64,000 nucleotides of DNA from Phycisphaeraceae bacterium. Its GTDB lineage: Bacteria > Planctomycetota > Phycisphaerae > Phycisphaerales > Phycisphaeraceae. Location: contig JANQSF010000098.1 in assembly GCA_028284155.1 (NCBI GenBank), positions 1 through 64,000 on the forward strand. Reading direction: 5' to 3'. Under the pieces are notes generated by a model. It made no database searches. It worked only from the letters and a program-made list of their open reading frames with translations, and was not told the origin of the DNA. Each line of letters starts with the position of its first letter. Position 1 is the stretch's first letter. Shown here in pieces: positions 32,293 to 40,588 of this stretch. The position numbers and the translations under genes were made by a program.

Positions 32293-33621
32293 CTACCCCA
32301 TCAACTCCTTAATCACCGTCGGATCACTCACCAGATGCGTCGGCCGACCCTCCGGCGTGTACGCGATCTTGTTCGGGTCGATGCCGAGTTTGGTGTAGAT
32401 GGTGGAGACGAAGTTCTCCGGGCTGAGCACGCGTTCGACGGCCGAGTAGCCCTGGCGGTCGGTCGCGCCGATGACTTGGCCACCCGGTGTGTGGCCGCCG
32501 GCGAACAGGACGCTCATGGCGTTCGACCAGTGGTCGCGGCCGCCGCGCGAGTTGATCTTGGGTGTTCGGCCGAACTCGCCGAGCACGACGACCATGACGT
32601 CGTCGAGCATGCCGCGTGCTTCGAGGTCTTCAATGAGCGCGGCGATCGTGTGTTCGTGCGGCGGGAGTTTGCTGTCCAGGGCGTTGAAGATGTCGCGGTG
32701 GTGGTCCCAGCCGCCCTCGTAGAGCGTGATGAACGGCACGCCCGCTTCGACCAGCCGGCGGGCGAGCAGGGCGCGTTGGCCGAAGGACGTTCGGCCGTAC
32801 TTGTCGCGCGTCTCTTTGGGTTCGCTGTGGATGTCGAACGCCTGCTGCGCTTCCTTCGACGTGATGATGCGGTGGCCCTGCTTGTAGAACTCGTCGAGCG
32901 CCACGGCCGGGTCGCCGGCGGCCTTGTCGTTGATGCGCTGGAGGCGGTCGATGTTCTTGCGGATGTCCTGCCTGCTCTTGTAGAGGTCGCCGGTCAGGCC
33001 GGCCGGCAGCGCGACGTCGCGGACGCGGAAGCTCGAGCTGTTGGGGTTGTCGGATACGACGAATGGGGCGTAGCGGGCGCCCAGGAAGTGCGGCCCGCCA
33101 CTGCGCGACATGGTGGGCATCGAGAAGTAGGCGGGCATGCCGTGCGGCGCGCCGATCTCGCGGGCGGCGACGCTGCCGAGGCTCGGATGGAACGACACGA
33201 ACGCGCCGCAGCCGACGGGGATGCGCGGCGGGGCGCCGGTCATCATGTAATGATTGCCCGCGCCGTGGTTGCCCTGGTTGTGGCGGATCGAGCGGATGAC
33301 CGTGTACTTGTCGTTGAGCTTCGCAAGCCGCTTCATGTGCTGGCTGAAGTGCACGCCGGGCACGGCCGTCTTGATCGTGTCGTACTTGCCGCGGATTTCG
33401 TACGGCGCGTCGGGCTTGGGGTCGAACGTTTCGTAGTGCGACGGCCCGCCGTCCTGCCAGACGAGGATGCACGCCTTGGCCTGCTTTTTGATGGCAGTCG
33501 TGGGGGCAGCAGTTGCTTGTGTGCGCAGCGCACCGACCAGCCCGCCGCCGAGCAGGCCGGCCAATCCGAGTTGCAGGCAGTCGCGTCGTGTCGCGCCTTC
33601 GCAGTTGCGTGTGATCGACAT
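32293..33621 (-). CDS. DUF1501 domain protein with Tat signal
   Basis: 442 residues. The N-terminus has a twin-arginine signal (TRRDCLQLGLAGLLGGGLVG). The body is the DUF1501 domain, which belongs to the alkaline-phosphatase/sulfatase-like fold: ACILVWQDGGPSHYETFDPK, SIRHNQGNHGAGNHYMMTG, VPFITLYEGGWDHH and VVVLGEFGRTPKINSRGGRD-HW carry the conserved His/Asp residues. In planctomycetes this gene is nearly always paired with a DUF1549/DUF1553 gene, as here (7 bp spacing, same strand). The pair is thought to act on an extracytoplasmic polymer, but no activity has been proven. Confidence 0.93.
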   Translation of the reverse strand: MSITRNCEGATRRDCLQLGLAGLLGGGLVGALRTQATAAPTTAIKKQAKACILVWQDGGPSHYETFDPKPDAPYEIRGKYDTIKTAVPGVHFSQHMKRLAKLNDKYTVIRSIRHNQGNHGAGNHYMMTGAPPRIPVGCGAFVSFHPSLGSVAAREIGAPHGMPAYFSMPTMSRSGGPHFLGARYAPFVVSDNPNSSSFRVRDVALPAGLTGDLYKSRQDIRKNIDRLQRINDKAAGDPAVALDEFYKQGHRIITSKEAQQAFDIHSEPKETRDKYGRTSFGQRALLARRLVEAGVPFITLYEGGWDHHRDIFNALDSKLPPHEHTIAALIEDLEARGMLDDVMVVVLGEFGRTPKINSRGGRDHWSNAMSVLFAGGHTPGGQVIGATDRQGYSAVERVLSPENFVSTIYTKLGIDPNKIAYTPEGRPTHLVSDPTVIKELMG

Positions 33622-33627
33622 AATGAG

Positions 33628-35856
33628 TCAGTCCTTGAACAGGAACTCGGGCGTGTTGAGCATCGCCCAGAGAAGCCCTTCGGTCGCCCGCCGGCGGTCG
33701 ACGCTATCGCCCTGATAGAGCGATTCGGTGTACGCCCGCTCGTCGGCGGTGGGGTAACGATTATAGACGGTCAGGTAGAGCGTCTGGATGATGGCGGTCG
33801 TCGTCGCGTCGGACTTGGCCAATCGGGCGGCCAGGCCCTTGTCGCTGGTGACCTTGCCGAAGACGCGGGGGCTGTTCATCAGGTGCAACGCCTGCGTCAC
33901 CGTCGAGTCGGGCGTCCGCTCGCAGGGCGGGTTCTCGTTCTCGTTGGGTCGGCCGAACGTGTCGAGGAAGACCGAGTCGATCCGGCGGGTCCAAAGCTGC
34001 GTCGCGCGCGAGCCGGCCGGCATCGCGCTGAACGACGTCGGCACGCCGGTCACGTCGTCGATCGCGTCGAGCAACACCTCGGCCCGCATGCGCTGACGGT
34101 AGTGGCGTGAATAGTTGCGCGTGTCGGCCGCGTTGCGCTCCGTTGGGATCGAGCTGAGGCTGTACGCTCGCGAAAGGACGATCGCGCGGATCAGCGCCTT
34201 GTTGTCGTACCGGTACTTGCGGAAGTGTTCAGCCAACGCGCGCAGCAGCGGCTCGTTCGTGGCCGGGTTCGTCGCACGGAAGTCGTCGATCGGGTCGACC
34301 AGTCCCCGCCCCATCAGGTCGGCCCAGATGCGGTTGGCGGCGACCATCGCGAACGCGTCGTTATTGTCCGACGTGATCCAGTCGGCCAGCGCGTCGCGCA
34401 GGTCTTGTTCAGCTTCGACTTTCGGCGTGTCGCCGAACAGCGGGCGGGGCGGCAGCACCTCGTCGGTGCGCGGGTGGCGGACCTCGCCTTTCGTCGCGGT
34501 GTAGATCATCTCCTCGCTGCCGGAGATCGGCGGCGACAGGCCGCGGCCCTTGCGCGCGATCTTCGAGAAGTACGCGGCGAAGCTGTAGAAGTCGTCCTGC
34601 CCCCACTTCTCGAACGGGTGCTGGTGGCACTTGGCGCACTCGAGACGGATGCCCAAAAAGAGTTGGCTCACCATCGTGCCGATCTCGTCCGGCGAACGCC
34701 GATCGCGGAACAGCACGGTCGCGCCGTTCCGCCAGGTGCTGCCGCGGGCGGTGACCAGCTCGCGCACGAATTGGTCGTGCGGCTTGTTGTCGCGGAACGA
34801 TTGGCGGATCCAGTTGTCGTAGGTCATCGTCGCCTTGATGCCCACGCGGTACGGGTTCGGCAGCAGCAGGTCGGCCCACTTGTTCGCCCAGAAGTCGGCG
34901 TACTCGGGTCGACCGAGCAGCGCATCGACAAGGCGGGCGCGTTTGTCGGGTCGTTTGTCAGCCAGGAACGCGCGCGTCTCGTCGGCCGTCGGCAGTCGGC
35001 CGATGATGTCCTGATGCACGCGACGTAAGAACTTGGCGTCGTCGATCGGCGGCGAGGGGGTGATACCTAGCGACTTGAGCTTCGCCCACACGTGGTCGTC
35101 GATGAAGTTGTTACGCGGCAGTTGGGCGTACAGCGCATCGGGCACGCCGCCTTGCAATGGGATCGCGACACTGCACGTCACAATCCGACCCGAGTATCGC
35201 GCCATGATCGCCGCTTCACCGGGGATGGGGCCGGCCTTAATCAGCCCGTCGTCCGACACGGCCACGACTGCGGCTTCGTTCGACTGAAACGACGACCGCG
35301 CCGTCACGTCGCGCGTCGAGCCGTCTGAGTAATGGGCTGTGACTTTGAGTTGCTGCGTATCGCCCGGCTTCATGAACCGTTCGTTCGGCGTGACGGTCAC
35401 GCGCTGCAACGTCGGCTCGTTCGGCGCGCGGCGTGGCATGCCCTGTTCGATCCATTTTCGAATCGTTCGGTAGTCCTCACTTCCGGGGGCGATGCGCTTG
35501 CCGCCGCCGTGCGGCACAGCGGCGGTCGCCTTGAGCAGCAGCAGGCTCTGGTCGGGCGCGCCCGGAAAGACACGTCGCCCGCGTCCCTCTTTCGTCACGG
35601 CCGCGTAGTCGAAGTCGGAGTCGAACCCGAGCAGCGACAGGGCGAACCCGTTCTGCCCGTTCTGCTTGCCGTGACACGCGCCGGCGCTGCAACCTTGGGC
35701 AGCGAAGATGGGTTGGACGTCGAGGTCGAAGCTGACGGTCCCATCAACTGAACCACGTTCATTGAGCTTGTCCTGACCGTGCGCAACGACCGCCAGCCCG
35801 CCCAGCACAAGGGTGACGACAGCACAAGAGCACATGATTCGATTCAGGTCACGCAT
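33628..35856 (-). CDS. DUF1549/DUF1553 secreted protein with heme-type motifs and Ig-like domain
   Basis: 742 residues from ATG 35856 (MRDLNRIMCSCAVV); ATG 35871 is an alternative. After a signal peptide, DVQPIFAAQGCSAGACHGKQ gives a Cx4CH motif and the PSCyt1-like region continues with GFALSLLGFDSDFDYAAVTK. A bacterial Ig-like domain (VTVTPNERFMKPGDTQQLKV...YSDGSTRDVT) sits at about 155-235. Then come DUF1549 (FIDDHVWAKLKSLGITPSPP; LRRVHQDIIGRLPTADE) with a canonical CxxCH (LECAKCHQHPFEKW), and DUF1553 to the C-terminus (FAMVAANRIWADLMGRGLVD; ENPPCERTPDSTVTQALHLM). It forms an operon with the DUF1501 gene. Confidence 0.92.
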   Translation of the reverse strand: MRDLNRIMCSCAVVTLVLGGLAVVAHGQDKLNERGSVDGTVSFDLDVQPIFAAQGCSAGACHGKQNGQNGFALSLLGFDSDFDYAAVTKEGRGRRVFPGAPDQSLLLLKATAAVPHGGGKRIAPGSEDYRTIRKWIEQGMPRRAPNEPTLQRVTVTPNERFMKPGDTQQLKVTAHYSDGSTRDVTARSSFQSNEAAVVAVSDDGLIKAGPIPGEAAIMARYSGRIVTCSVAIPLQGGVPDALYAQLPRNNFIDDHVWAKLKSLGITPSPPIDDAKFLRRVHQDIIGRLPTADETRAFLADKRPDKRARLVDALLGRPEYADFWANKWADLLLPNPYRVGIKATMTYDNWIRQSFRDNKPHDQFVRELVTARGSTWRNGATVLFRDRRSPDEIGTMVSQLFLGIRLECAKCHQHPFEKWGQDDFYSFAAYFSKIARKGRGLSPPISGSEEMIYTATKGEVRHPRTDEVLPPRPLFGDTPKVEAEQDLRDALADWITSDNNDAFAMVAANRIWADLMGRGLVDPIDDFRATNPATNEPLLRALAEHFRKYRYDNKALIRAIVLSRAYSLSSIPTERNAADTRNYSRHYRQRMRAEVLLDAIDDVTGVPTSFSAMPAGSRATQLWTRRIDSVFLDTFGRPNENENPPCERTPDSTVTQALHLMNSPRVFGKVTSDKGLAARLAKSDATTTAIIQTLYLTVYNRYPTADERAYTESLYQGDSVDRRRATEGLLWAMLNTPEFLFKD

Positions 35857-35885
35857 AGCGGCAACCGGCATTGTATGACCGGCTA

Positions 35886-36263
35886 TCAAGGTACTACTGC
35901 TTGAACGATGACGGTTTCCGGCAAGCCCCAAGACTGCTGGCCGCCGTACTGCCCGGTGTTTGTGTGGTCATGATTCGAATAGACCTTGTGACTTCCCGCC
36001 GGGATGTGGCCTGACCAATTGTCCAGCCTGAGCAGCAAGGGTTTGTCGGTTTCAATCTCGATCCACCACGCGTCACCTTGCCAGAGGAAATCGGGCGTGT
36101 GTGTGGCGGACGCCTTGACGCCGTCGATGGGTAGACCGTTGATCGGTAGTGCCGTTGTGTGGGTCTGTCGAAGCCATGTCTCGCCGAATGCCGCCGTGAT
36201 GAAGAGTCCAGCCGCGAGCAGCGCGGTCAGAACGCATCGGATTGGCGTCACGGGTCGGGTCAT
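35886..36263 (-). CDS. Small secreted hypothetical protein
   Basis: 125 residues with a signal peptide (CVLTALLAAGLFITAAFG). The mature part is a small beta-rich domain with WLRQTHTTALPINGLPI, DAWWIEIETDKPLLLRLDNW and GSHKVYSNHDHTNTGQYGGQ. No catalytic signature or known family recognised. It is transcribed towards the DUF1549 gene but 30 bp separate them, so it may be the first gene of that operon. Confidence 0.6.
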   Translation of the reverse strand: MTRPVTPIRCVLTALLAAGLFITAAFGETWLRQTHTTALPINGLPIDGVKASATHTPDFLWQGDAWWIEIETDKPLLLRLDNWSGHIPAGSHKVYSNHDHTNTGQYGGQQSWGLPETVIVQAVVP

Positions 36264-36382
36264 GAGCGATCTATATCTTAGCTATCGGTTCGATCTGCCC
36301 AGCCCGCCCTGCGGGCGACCGCGAAGCGGCGATTCTCGAACACTCAAGCCCGTTCCTGGCTTCCTGCCCTCCTGGATTCCTG

Positions 36383-36413
36383 TTGAATCATTGCCCTTAG
36401 AGCGCGCTAAGAT
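36383..36413 (+). promoter_or_regulatory. Weak candidate promoter of yebC
   Basis: TTGAAT (36383-36388) and TAAGAT (36408-36413) with a 19 bp spacer, longer than optimal. A GGAG Shine-Dalgarno (36441-36444) lies 7 bp before the yebC ATG. Confidence 0.3.
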
Positions 36414-36451
36414 AGCCTCTGTTCACGCAGAAACGACCTCGGAGTACAGGC

Positions 36452-37198
36452 ATGGCCGGTCACAGCAAATGGGCGAATATCAAGCACCGCAAGGGGCGTC
36501 AGGACGCCAAGCGTTCCAAGGTCTGGAGCAAGTGCTCCCGCGCGATCATCGTCGCGGCCAAGAACGGCGGCGGCGACCCGACCATGAACCTGACGCTGCG
36601 GTACGCCATCGACGAGGCTAAATCCGAGAACATGCCCAAGGACACGATCGAGAACGCGATCAAAAAGGGCACCGGCGACCTCGAAGGCATCAACTATGAA
36701 GAGGTCGTCTACGAGGGGTACGGGCCGAACGGCGTGGCGATCCTGCTGGACATCCTGACCGACAACCGCAACCGCACAGCCGGCGAGGTGCGCAAGATCT
36801 TCGAACGTGGCAACGGCAATCTCGGCACGACCGGCTGCGTCGCGTACATCTTCTCGAGCAAAGGCCAAATCTACATCGACAGGGCCAACGTCGAGGAGGA
36901 GAAGCTCATGGACCTGGCGCTCGAGGCCGGCGCGGAAGACGTGGTCGATGAGGGCGAAGCCTGGCAGGTCGTTTGCGAGCCCGGCGCGTTCATCGCCGTG
37001 CGCGAAGCGATCGAGGGCGCGGGCATCGAGGTCGCTTCGGCTGGGGTAACGATGATCCCCAACAACACCGTCGAATGCACCGGCGACGACGCCCGCAAGG
37101 TCTTGACGTTGATTGATAACCTCGAAGACCACGACGACGTGCAGAAAGTCCACACCAACGCCGACATCCCGGACGAGGAGTTGGCGGCGATTGAATGA
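36452..37198 (+). CDS. yebC: YebC/PmpR family protein (TACO1-like)
   Basis: 248 residues, the standard length. The N-terminal MAGHSKWANIKHRKGRQDAK signature is intact, followed by the three-domain YebC fold (NMPKDTIENAIKKGTGDLEG; YEGYGPNGVAILLDILTDNR; GNGNLGTTGCVAYIFSSKGQ). YebC proteins were described as DNA-binding regulators, and more recent work ties the family (YebC2/TACO1) to translation of difficult proline stretches on the ribosome. Often near ruvC; no ruvC here. A good Shine-Dalgarno supports this start. A family H repeat begins 13 bp after its stop. Confidence 0.96.
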   Translation: MAGHSKWANIKHRKGRQDAKRSKVWSKCSRAIIVAAKNGGGDPTMNLTLRYAIDEAKSENMPKDTIENAIKKGTGDLEGINYEEVVYEGYGPNGVAILLDILTDNRNRTAGEVRKIFERGNGNLGTTGCVAYIFSSKGQIYIDRANVEEEKLMDLALEAGAEDVVDEGEAWQVVCEPGAFIAVREAIEGAGIEVASAGVTMIPNNTVECTGDDARKVLTLIDNLEDHDDVQKVHTNADIPDEELAAIE

Positions 37199-37210
37199 CC
37201 CGCGGGGCGG

Positions 37211-37384
37211 GTCAATGCAAAATGCAAGATTCAAAATGCAAAATGCGGAGTTGTGGGTTGGGCGAACAAGCCGTCGGTGGTGCCGCAACGTGGGGCGTGG
37301 CGTGTGAGAGTGCGTCCGATTCATCATCCGATGCCCAATTCTAATCCGCCGCATTTTGAGTTTTGCATTTTGAATTTTGCATTC
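37211..37384. repeat. Twin inverted repeat, family H
   Basis: Left arm tcaatgcaaaatgcaagatt (caaaatgcaaaatgcgga) and right arm from 37349 (ccgcattttgagttttgcat...) enclose about 98 bp. The right arm ends 2 bp before the acylphosphatase ATG, leaving no room for a normal ribosome binding site. Confidence 0.88.
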
Positions 37385-37386
37385 CC

Positions 37387-37671
37387 ATGACCCGCTACAC
37401 CGTCCATTTCACCGGCCGAGTCCAGGGCGTCGGCTTCCGCTGGACGACCTGCCGGGTCGCGCGCGATCACGAGGCTATTGGCACGGTACGCAATCTGCCC
37501 GACGGGCGGGTCGAACTGATCGTGGAGGGTGAGCCCGCGAAACTGGACGGCCTGATCGCCGCGATTCAGCAGCGCATGTCGCGCAACATCACAGGCACCG
37601 CCGTCGAACAATCGCCCGCGACGGGTGAGTTTGGCCAACCGACGTTTGGTGGCGTGTCCGTCGCCCGCTGA
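37387..37671 (+). CDS. acyP: Acylphosphatase
   Basis: 94 residues, the standard size. Hydrolyses acyl phosphates such as carbamoyl or 1,3-bisphosphoglyceryl phosphate. Both signatures are visible: RVQGVGFRWTTCRVA with the phosphate-binding Arg (GxxxRxxxx), and GTVRNLPDGRVELIVEG with the catalytic Asn. The C-terminus ends FGGVSVAR rather than the usual F-x-x-R/Y ending but keeps that pattern roughly. The start lies 2 bp after the right arm of a family H repeat, so the original leader was replaced by repeat sequence. Confidence 0.92.
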   Translation: MTRYTVHFTGRVQGVGFRWTTCRVARDHEAIGTVRNLPDGRVELIVEGEPAKLDGLIAAIQQRMSRNITGTAVEQSPATGEFGQPTFGGVSVAR

Positions 37672-37774
37672 CCGATAAAACCATCGCCGCGCCGCAACGT
37701 GACGGCCCCCAGAACGGACCCCGCGCGCGTCGGCTGGTGGATCGCTCAATCAACTCCCACGGGTAAGGACACCC

Positions 37775-38377
37775 ATGCGTCGAATCCCTGTCGCGTTGCT
37801 GGTCGTGTTCGGTCTGGCTTTGTCGGCTTGCGATGACGGCGGGCCGACGTCGAAGAATTCGACGAACGGCGGATCGAGAGATGCGGCGACGCCGACGAAG
37901 CGCATCGCGTTGCCCGACCCGTTGGCGAACGTCGCGCCGGTGGAGCGGGACGATCGAGCGCCGTCAACGTCGGCCGATCGGCCGACGGCTGACGCGCATG
38001 GGGTCGCGCCACGTGACGCGGGCGGCGAAGCCGGCTCACAAGCCAACACCCCGCCCGACATCGCGGAACGTCACAAGGCCGTTGTTCGCCAGATCATCGC
38101 CGCGATCGACGCCAATACCATCATCCTCAAGACGGTGGTCGATCCCGACTCGGCCCGCGCGGCTGCGCCCCGCCTCAAAGCCGCACGGCTGCACATGGAA
38201 GCGGTCAGCGAACGCGCCACCGCGCTCGGTGCCGTCCCGCGTCACGCCAACGCGCTGCTCACCACGCCACTCGGCCAGGAAGTGATCGACGCGACCCGCC
38301 GAATGACCACGCAGTTGCAGCGCATCACCAACGACCCGGCCACGACCGAGGCGCTGCGCGACGCGATGGCGCGGTAG
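37775..38377 (+). CDS. Lipoprotein of unknown function
   Basis: 200 residues. A lipoprotein signal peptide (RRIPVALLVVFGLALSAC) ends in a lipobox LSAC with Cys19 as the acylation site and DD after it, a combination that in E. coli favours inner-membrane retention. A long Ser/Thr/Pro-rich disordered linker (residues about 22-90) precedes a helical C-terminal domain (DIAERHKAVVRQIIAAIDAN to the end). No family recognised. It follows acyP on the same strand after about 100 bp. Confidence 0.7.
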   Translation: MRRIPVALLVVFGLALSACDDGGPTSKNSTNGGSRDAATPTKRIALPDPLANVAPVERDDRAPSTSADRPTADAHGVAPRDAGGEAGSQANTPPDIAERHKAVVRQIIAAIDANTIILKTVVDPDSARAAAPRLKAARLHMEAVSERATALGAVPRHANALLTTPLGQEVIDATRRMTTQLQRITNDPATTEALRDAMAR

Positions 38378-38532
38378 GTGATTCACATCAAACAGTGCTT
38401 TGCCTTATCCGAACCGGGCTCTGCGAGTCCGATCCGTCCAAGCGGCTCCTCGCCGCACGGTCGTTACACTGGTGTTCCTCGCGCCGAGTTTCAAGCTGCG
38501 CGCGATATCCCGACAACCGCTAGGAGACAAAG

Positions 38533-39987
38533 ATGCCCCGATACGAAGCAAACCAGTTCGGCCTGCGACTCACCCCATTTGTCTTACTGATGTTCGCGCT
38601 GTCCTTCTGCTCGGTCCTCTGGTCGGCCGAGCGCGCCGCCGCGCAGGACCGTCCACCCAATGTCGTGATCATCTTCTGCGATGACCTGGGGTACGGAGAC
38701 CTCGCGTGCTTCGGCAGCCCGAACATCCGCACGCCGCACTTGGACCGCATGGCCGCTGAGGGTCAGAAGTGGACGTCGTTCTACGTGGCGTCGCCCGTCT
38801 GCACGCCAAGCCGGGCCGCACTCATGACCGGCCGATACCCGATCCGCAACGGCATGATGAGCGCCCGCCGCGTCGTGCTGTTCCCCAACTCCGGCGGCGG
38901 CCTGCCGCAAAGCGAGGTGACGCTCGCCGAGTTGCTCAAGCAGAAGGGCTACGCGACCGGCGCGTTCGGCAAGTGGCACTTGGGTCACCTGCCCCAGTTC
39001 CTGCCGACCGCGCACGGCTTCGACACGTACTACGGCATCCCGTATTCGAACGACATGGACGGCACGCGGCCCGCGCGCGAGTACCACCAGCGCAGCCGAA
39101 CGGAGGCCAACTTCCACCCGCCCAGCGCATGGTGGAACGTCCCGATCATCCGCGACACCAAGGTCGTCGAACGACCGGCCGACCAGCGCACGATCACCAA
39201 ACGCTTCGCCGACGAGGCGATCAATTTCATCAAGTCGAACAAGCAGAAGCCGTTCTTCGTCTATCTTGCCAATAGCATGCCGCACATCCCGCTGCTCGCG
39301 TCGGATCAATTCCGCGGCAACAGCCCGCGCGGGCTATACGGCGACGTGATCGAAGAGATCGACCACAACGTCGGGCGCGTGTTGCAGACGCTGCGCGAGG
39401 AGGGCCTGGACAAGAACACGCTGGTCGTGTTCAGCTCGGACAACGGGCCGTGGCTGAGCTTCAAACTGCACGGCGGGTCGGCCGGCCCGCTCCGTGCGGG
39501 CAAGGGCACGACGTTTGAAGGCGGGCAGCGCGTGCCCACCATCTTCTGGTGGCCGGGCAAGGTCAAGGCCGGCTCGACCGTCACGCAGATGGGCTCGACG
39601 CTCGACATGATGGCCACGCTCGCCAAGCTGACCGGCACGAAAGCCCCGACCGACCGCAAGCTCGACAGTTACGACCTGTCCCCCGCGCTGCTGGGCACGG
39701 GCGACAGCCCGCGCAAGTCGTTTTACTTTTGGACACGCGCCAAGCTGCACGCCGTACGCGTCGGCCCGTACAAACTGCACGTCACGCAACGCGAGCCGGT
39801 CAACTACGGCCGAGAGGTCAAGCTCGACAAGCCGGAGCTTTACCACCTCGACTTCGACGTGGCTGAGCAGTTCGACATCGCCGGCAAGCACGAAGACGTC
39901 GTTGAACGCCTGCTCAAAGCGATGACCGACCACGAGGCCGACATCGACCCCGTGCCGGACCAGTTGGTGATCCCCCTGCGGAAGTGA
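38533..39987 (+). CDS. Secreted sulfatase, type I (formylglycine)
   Basis: 484 residues with an N-terminal export signal (LTPFVLLMFALSFCSVLW) and the alkaline-phosphatase fold. NVVIIFCDDLGYGDLACFGS supplies the metal-binding Asp pair; Cys90 in VCTPSRAALMTGRY is the CxPSR site converted to formylglycine; GKWHLGH gives the Lys/His pair of the active site; VVFSSDNGP gives the C-terminal Asp-Asn metal ligands. Such enzymes strip sulfate from algal or animal polysaccharides, and planctomycetes have many of them. An AGGAG Shine-Dalgarno precedes the ATG. The sulfated substrate cannot be told; no maturase is present in the window. Confidence 0.94.
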   Translation: MPRYEANQFGLRLTPFVLLMFALSFCSVLWSAERAAAQDRPPNVVIIFCDDLGYGDLACFGSPNIRTPHLDRMAAEGQKWTSFYVASPVCTPSRAALMTGRYPIRNGMMSARRVVLFPNSGGGLPQSEVTLAELLKQKGYATGAFGKWHLGHLPQFLPTAHGFDTYYGIPYSNDMDGTRPAREYHQRSRTEANFHPPSAWWNVPIIRDTKVVERPADQRTITKRFADEAINFIKSNKQKPFFVYLANSMPHIPLLASDQFRGNSPRGLYGDVIEEIDHNVGRVLQTLREEGLDKNTLVVFSSDNGPWLSFKLHGGSAGPLRAGKGTTFEGGQRVPTIFWWPGKVKAGSTVTQMGSTLDMMATLAKLTGTKAPTDRKLDSYDLSPALLGTGDSPRKSFYFWTRAKLHAVRVGPYKLHVTQREPVNYGREVKLDKPELYHLDFDVAEQFDIAGKHEDVVERLLKAMTDHEADIDPVPDQLVIPLRK

Positions 39988-39996
39988 GCTTTGGGA

Positions 39997-40022
39997 AGCC
40001 CACGGATTGCAATCCGTGGGCT
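39997..40022. repeat. Palindrome, family M, copy 1
   Basis: AGCCCACGGATTGCAATCCG (TGGGCT), a perfect 26 bp palindrome ending at the stop of the SRPBCC gene. Its near-identical partner lies on the other side of that gene. Confidence 0.85.
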
Positions 40023-40486
40023 TATGCAGCCTCACCCGCGTGCTCGGCTTCACACAACCGCTTGAGCGTTGCCAGGTCGTCGTCGGCCTGCTTGCGGGCT
40101 TTCCCTTTCATCATCCAGCCAAACAGGAAGCCGAACACTTTCCAGATGCCCTTCATGGTGATGTCGCCCTCCTGCGTGACGCGGTGTCGGCCGTCTTCGA
40201 TCGCGTCGATCGTCATGCACAGTTCCATGTCGAACATGGAACTGGTCATGCGGACGGCGCACAGGCGGTCTTGTTCCCACTGCAGAACTTCACCTTCCAT
40301 TTCGAACTCGCGCCCGTTCTCGTTGTATCGTTGCCGGAAGCGCGTGCCGACGTGGCCTTCTTTCTCTTCGATGACCTCGTCGGACACGAGGACGGTGACC
40401 CATTGTGGGATACGGTCGCCCTCGGTGATCCACGTGAAGATGATGGGGGCCGGCGCGTCGATGTCGACAGTGGTGTGGGTGTGCAT
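40022..40486 (-). CDS. SRPBCC (START-like) domain protein
   Basis: 154 residues from ATG 40486, preceded by a GGGAG Shine-Dalgarno; the longer frame to 40537 runs into the family M palindrome. The SRPBCC fold is indicated by the N-terminal HTTVDIDAPAPIIFTWITEG followed by DRIPQWVTVLVSDEV, alternating strands (TRFRQRYNENGREFEMEGEV) and a long C-terminal helix (GKARKQADDDLATLKRLCEA). Such proteins bind or act on hydrophobic ligands in a deep cavity. No clue to the ligand. The gene is bracketed by two copies of the family M palindrome. Confidence 0.82.
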   Translation of the reverse strand: MHTHTTVDIDAPAPIIFTWITEGDRIPQWVTVLVSDEVIEEKEGHVGTRFRQRYNENGREFEMEGEVLQWEQDRLCAVRMTSSMFDMELCMTIDAIEDGRHRVTQEGDITMKGIWKVFGFLFGWMMKGKARKQADDDLATLKRLCEAEHAGEAA

Positions 40487-40530
40487 GGGCGAGACTCCCA
40501 GGCGGGGGTGGAAATGAACGACACAAGAAA

Positions 40531-40556
40531 AGCCCACGGATTGTAATCCGTGGGCT
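40531..40556. repeat. Palindrome, family M, copy 2
   Basis: AGCCCACGGATTGTAATCCG (TGGGCT), differing from copy 1 at one centre base. It is followed by ctcttttg, so it might also terminate transcription in the plus direction. Confidence 0.85.
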
Positions 40557-40588
40557 CTTTTGATGCTTGAATTGTCTGCCCTGGCAGC

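Noticed and set aside
32254-34110. 618-codon plus-strand frame opposite the DUF1501/DUF1549 genes
   Set aside because: Spans two well-supported genes on the other strand and has no recognisable domain.
39997-40022. Simple intrinsic terminator of the sulfatase gene
   Set aside because: The palindrome has a near-identical partner at 40531 and no proper T-tract, so it is better explained as a repeat unit, though it may stop transcription too.
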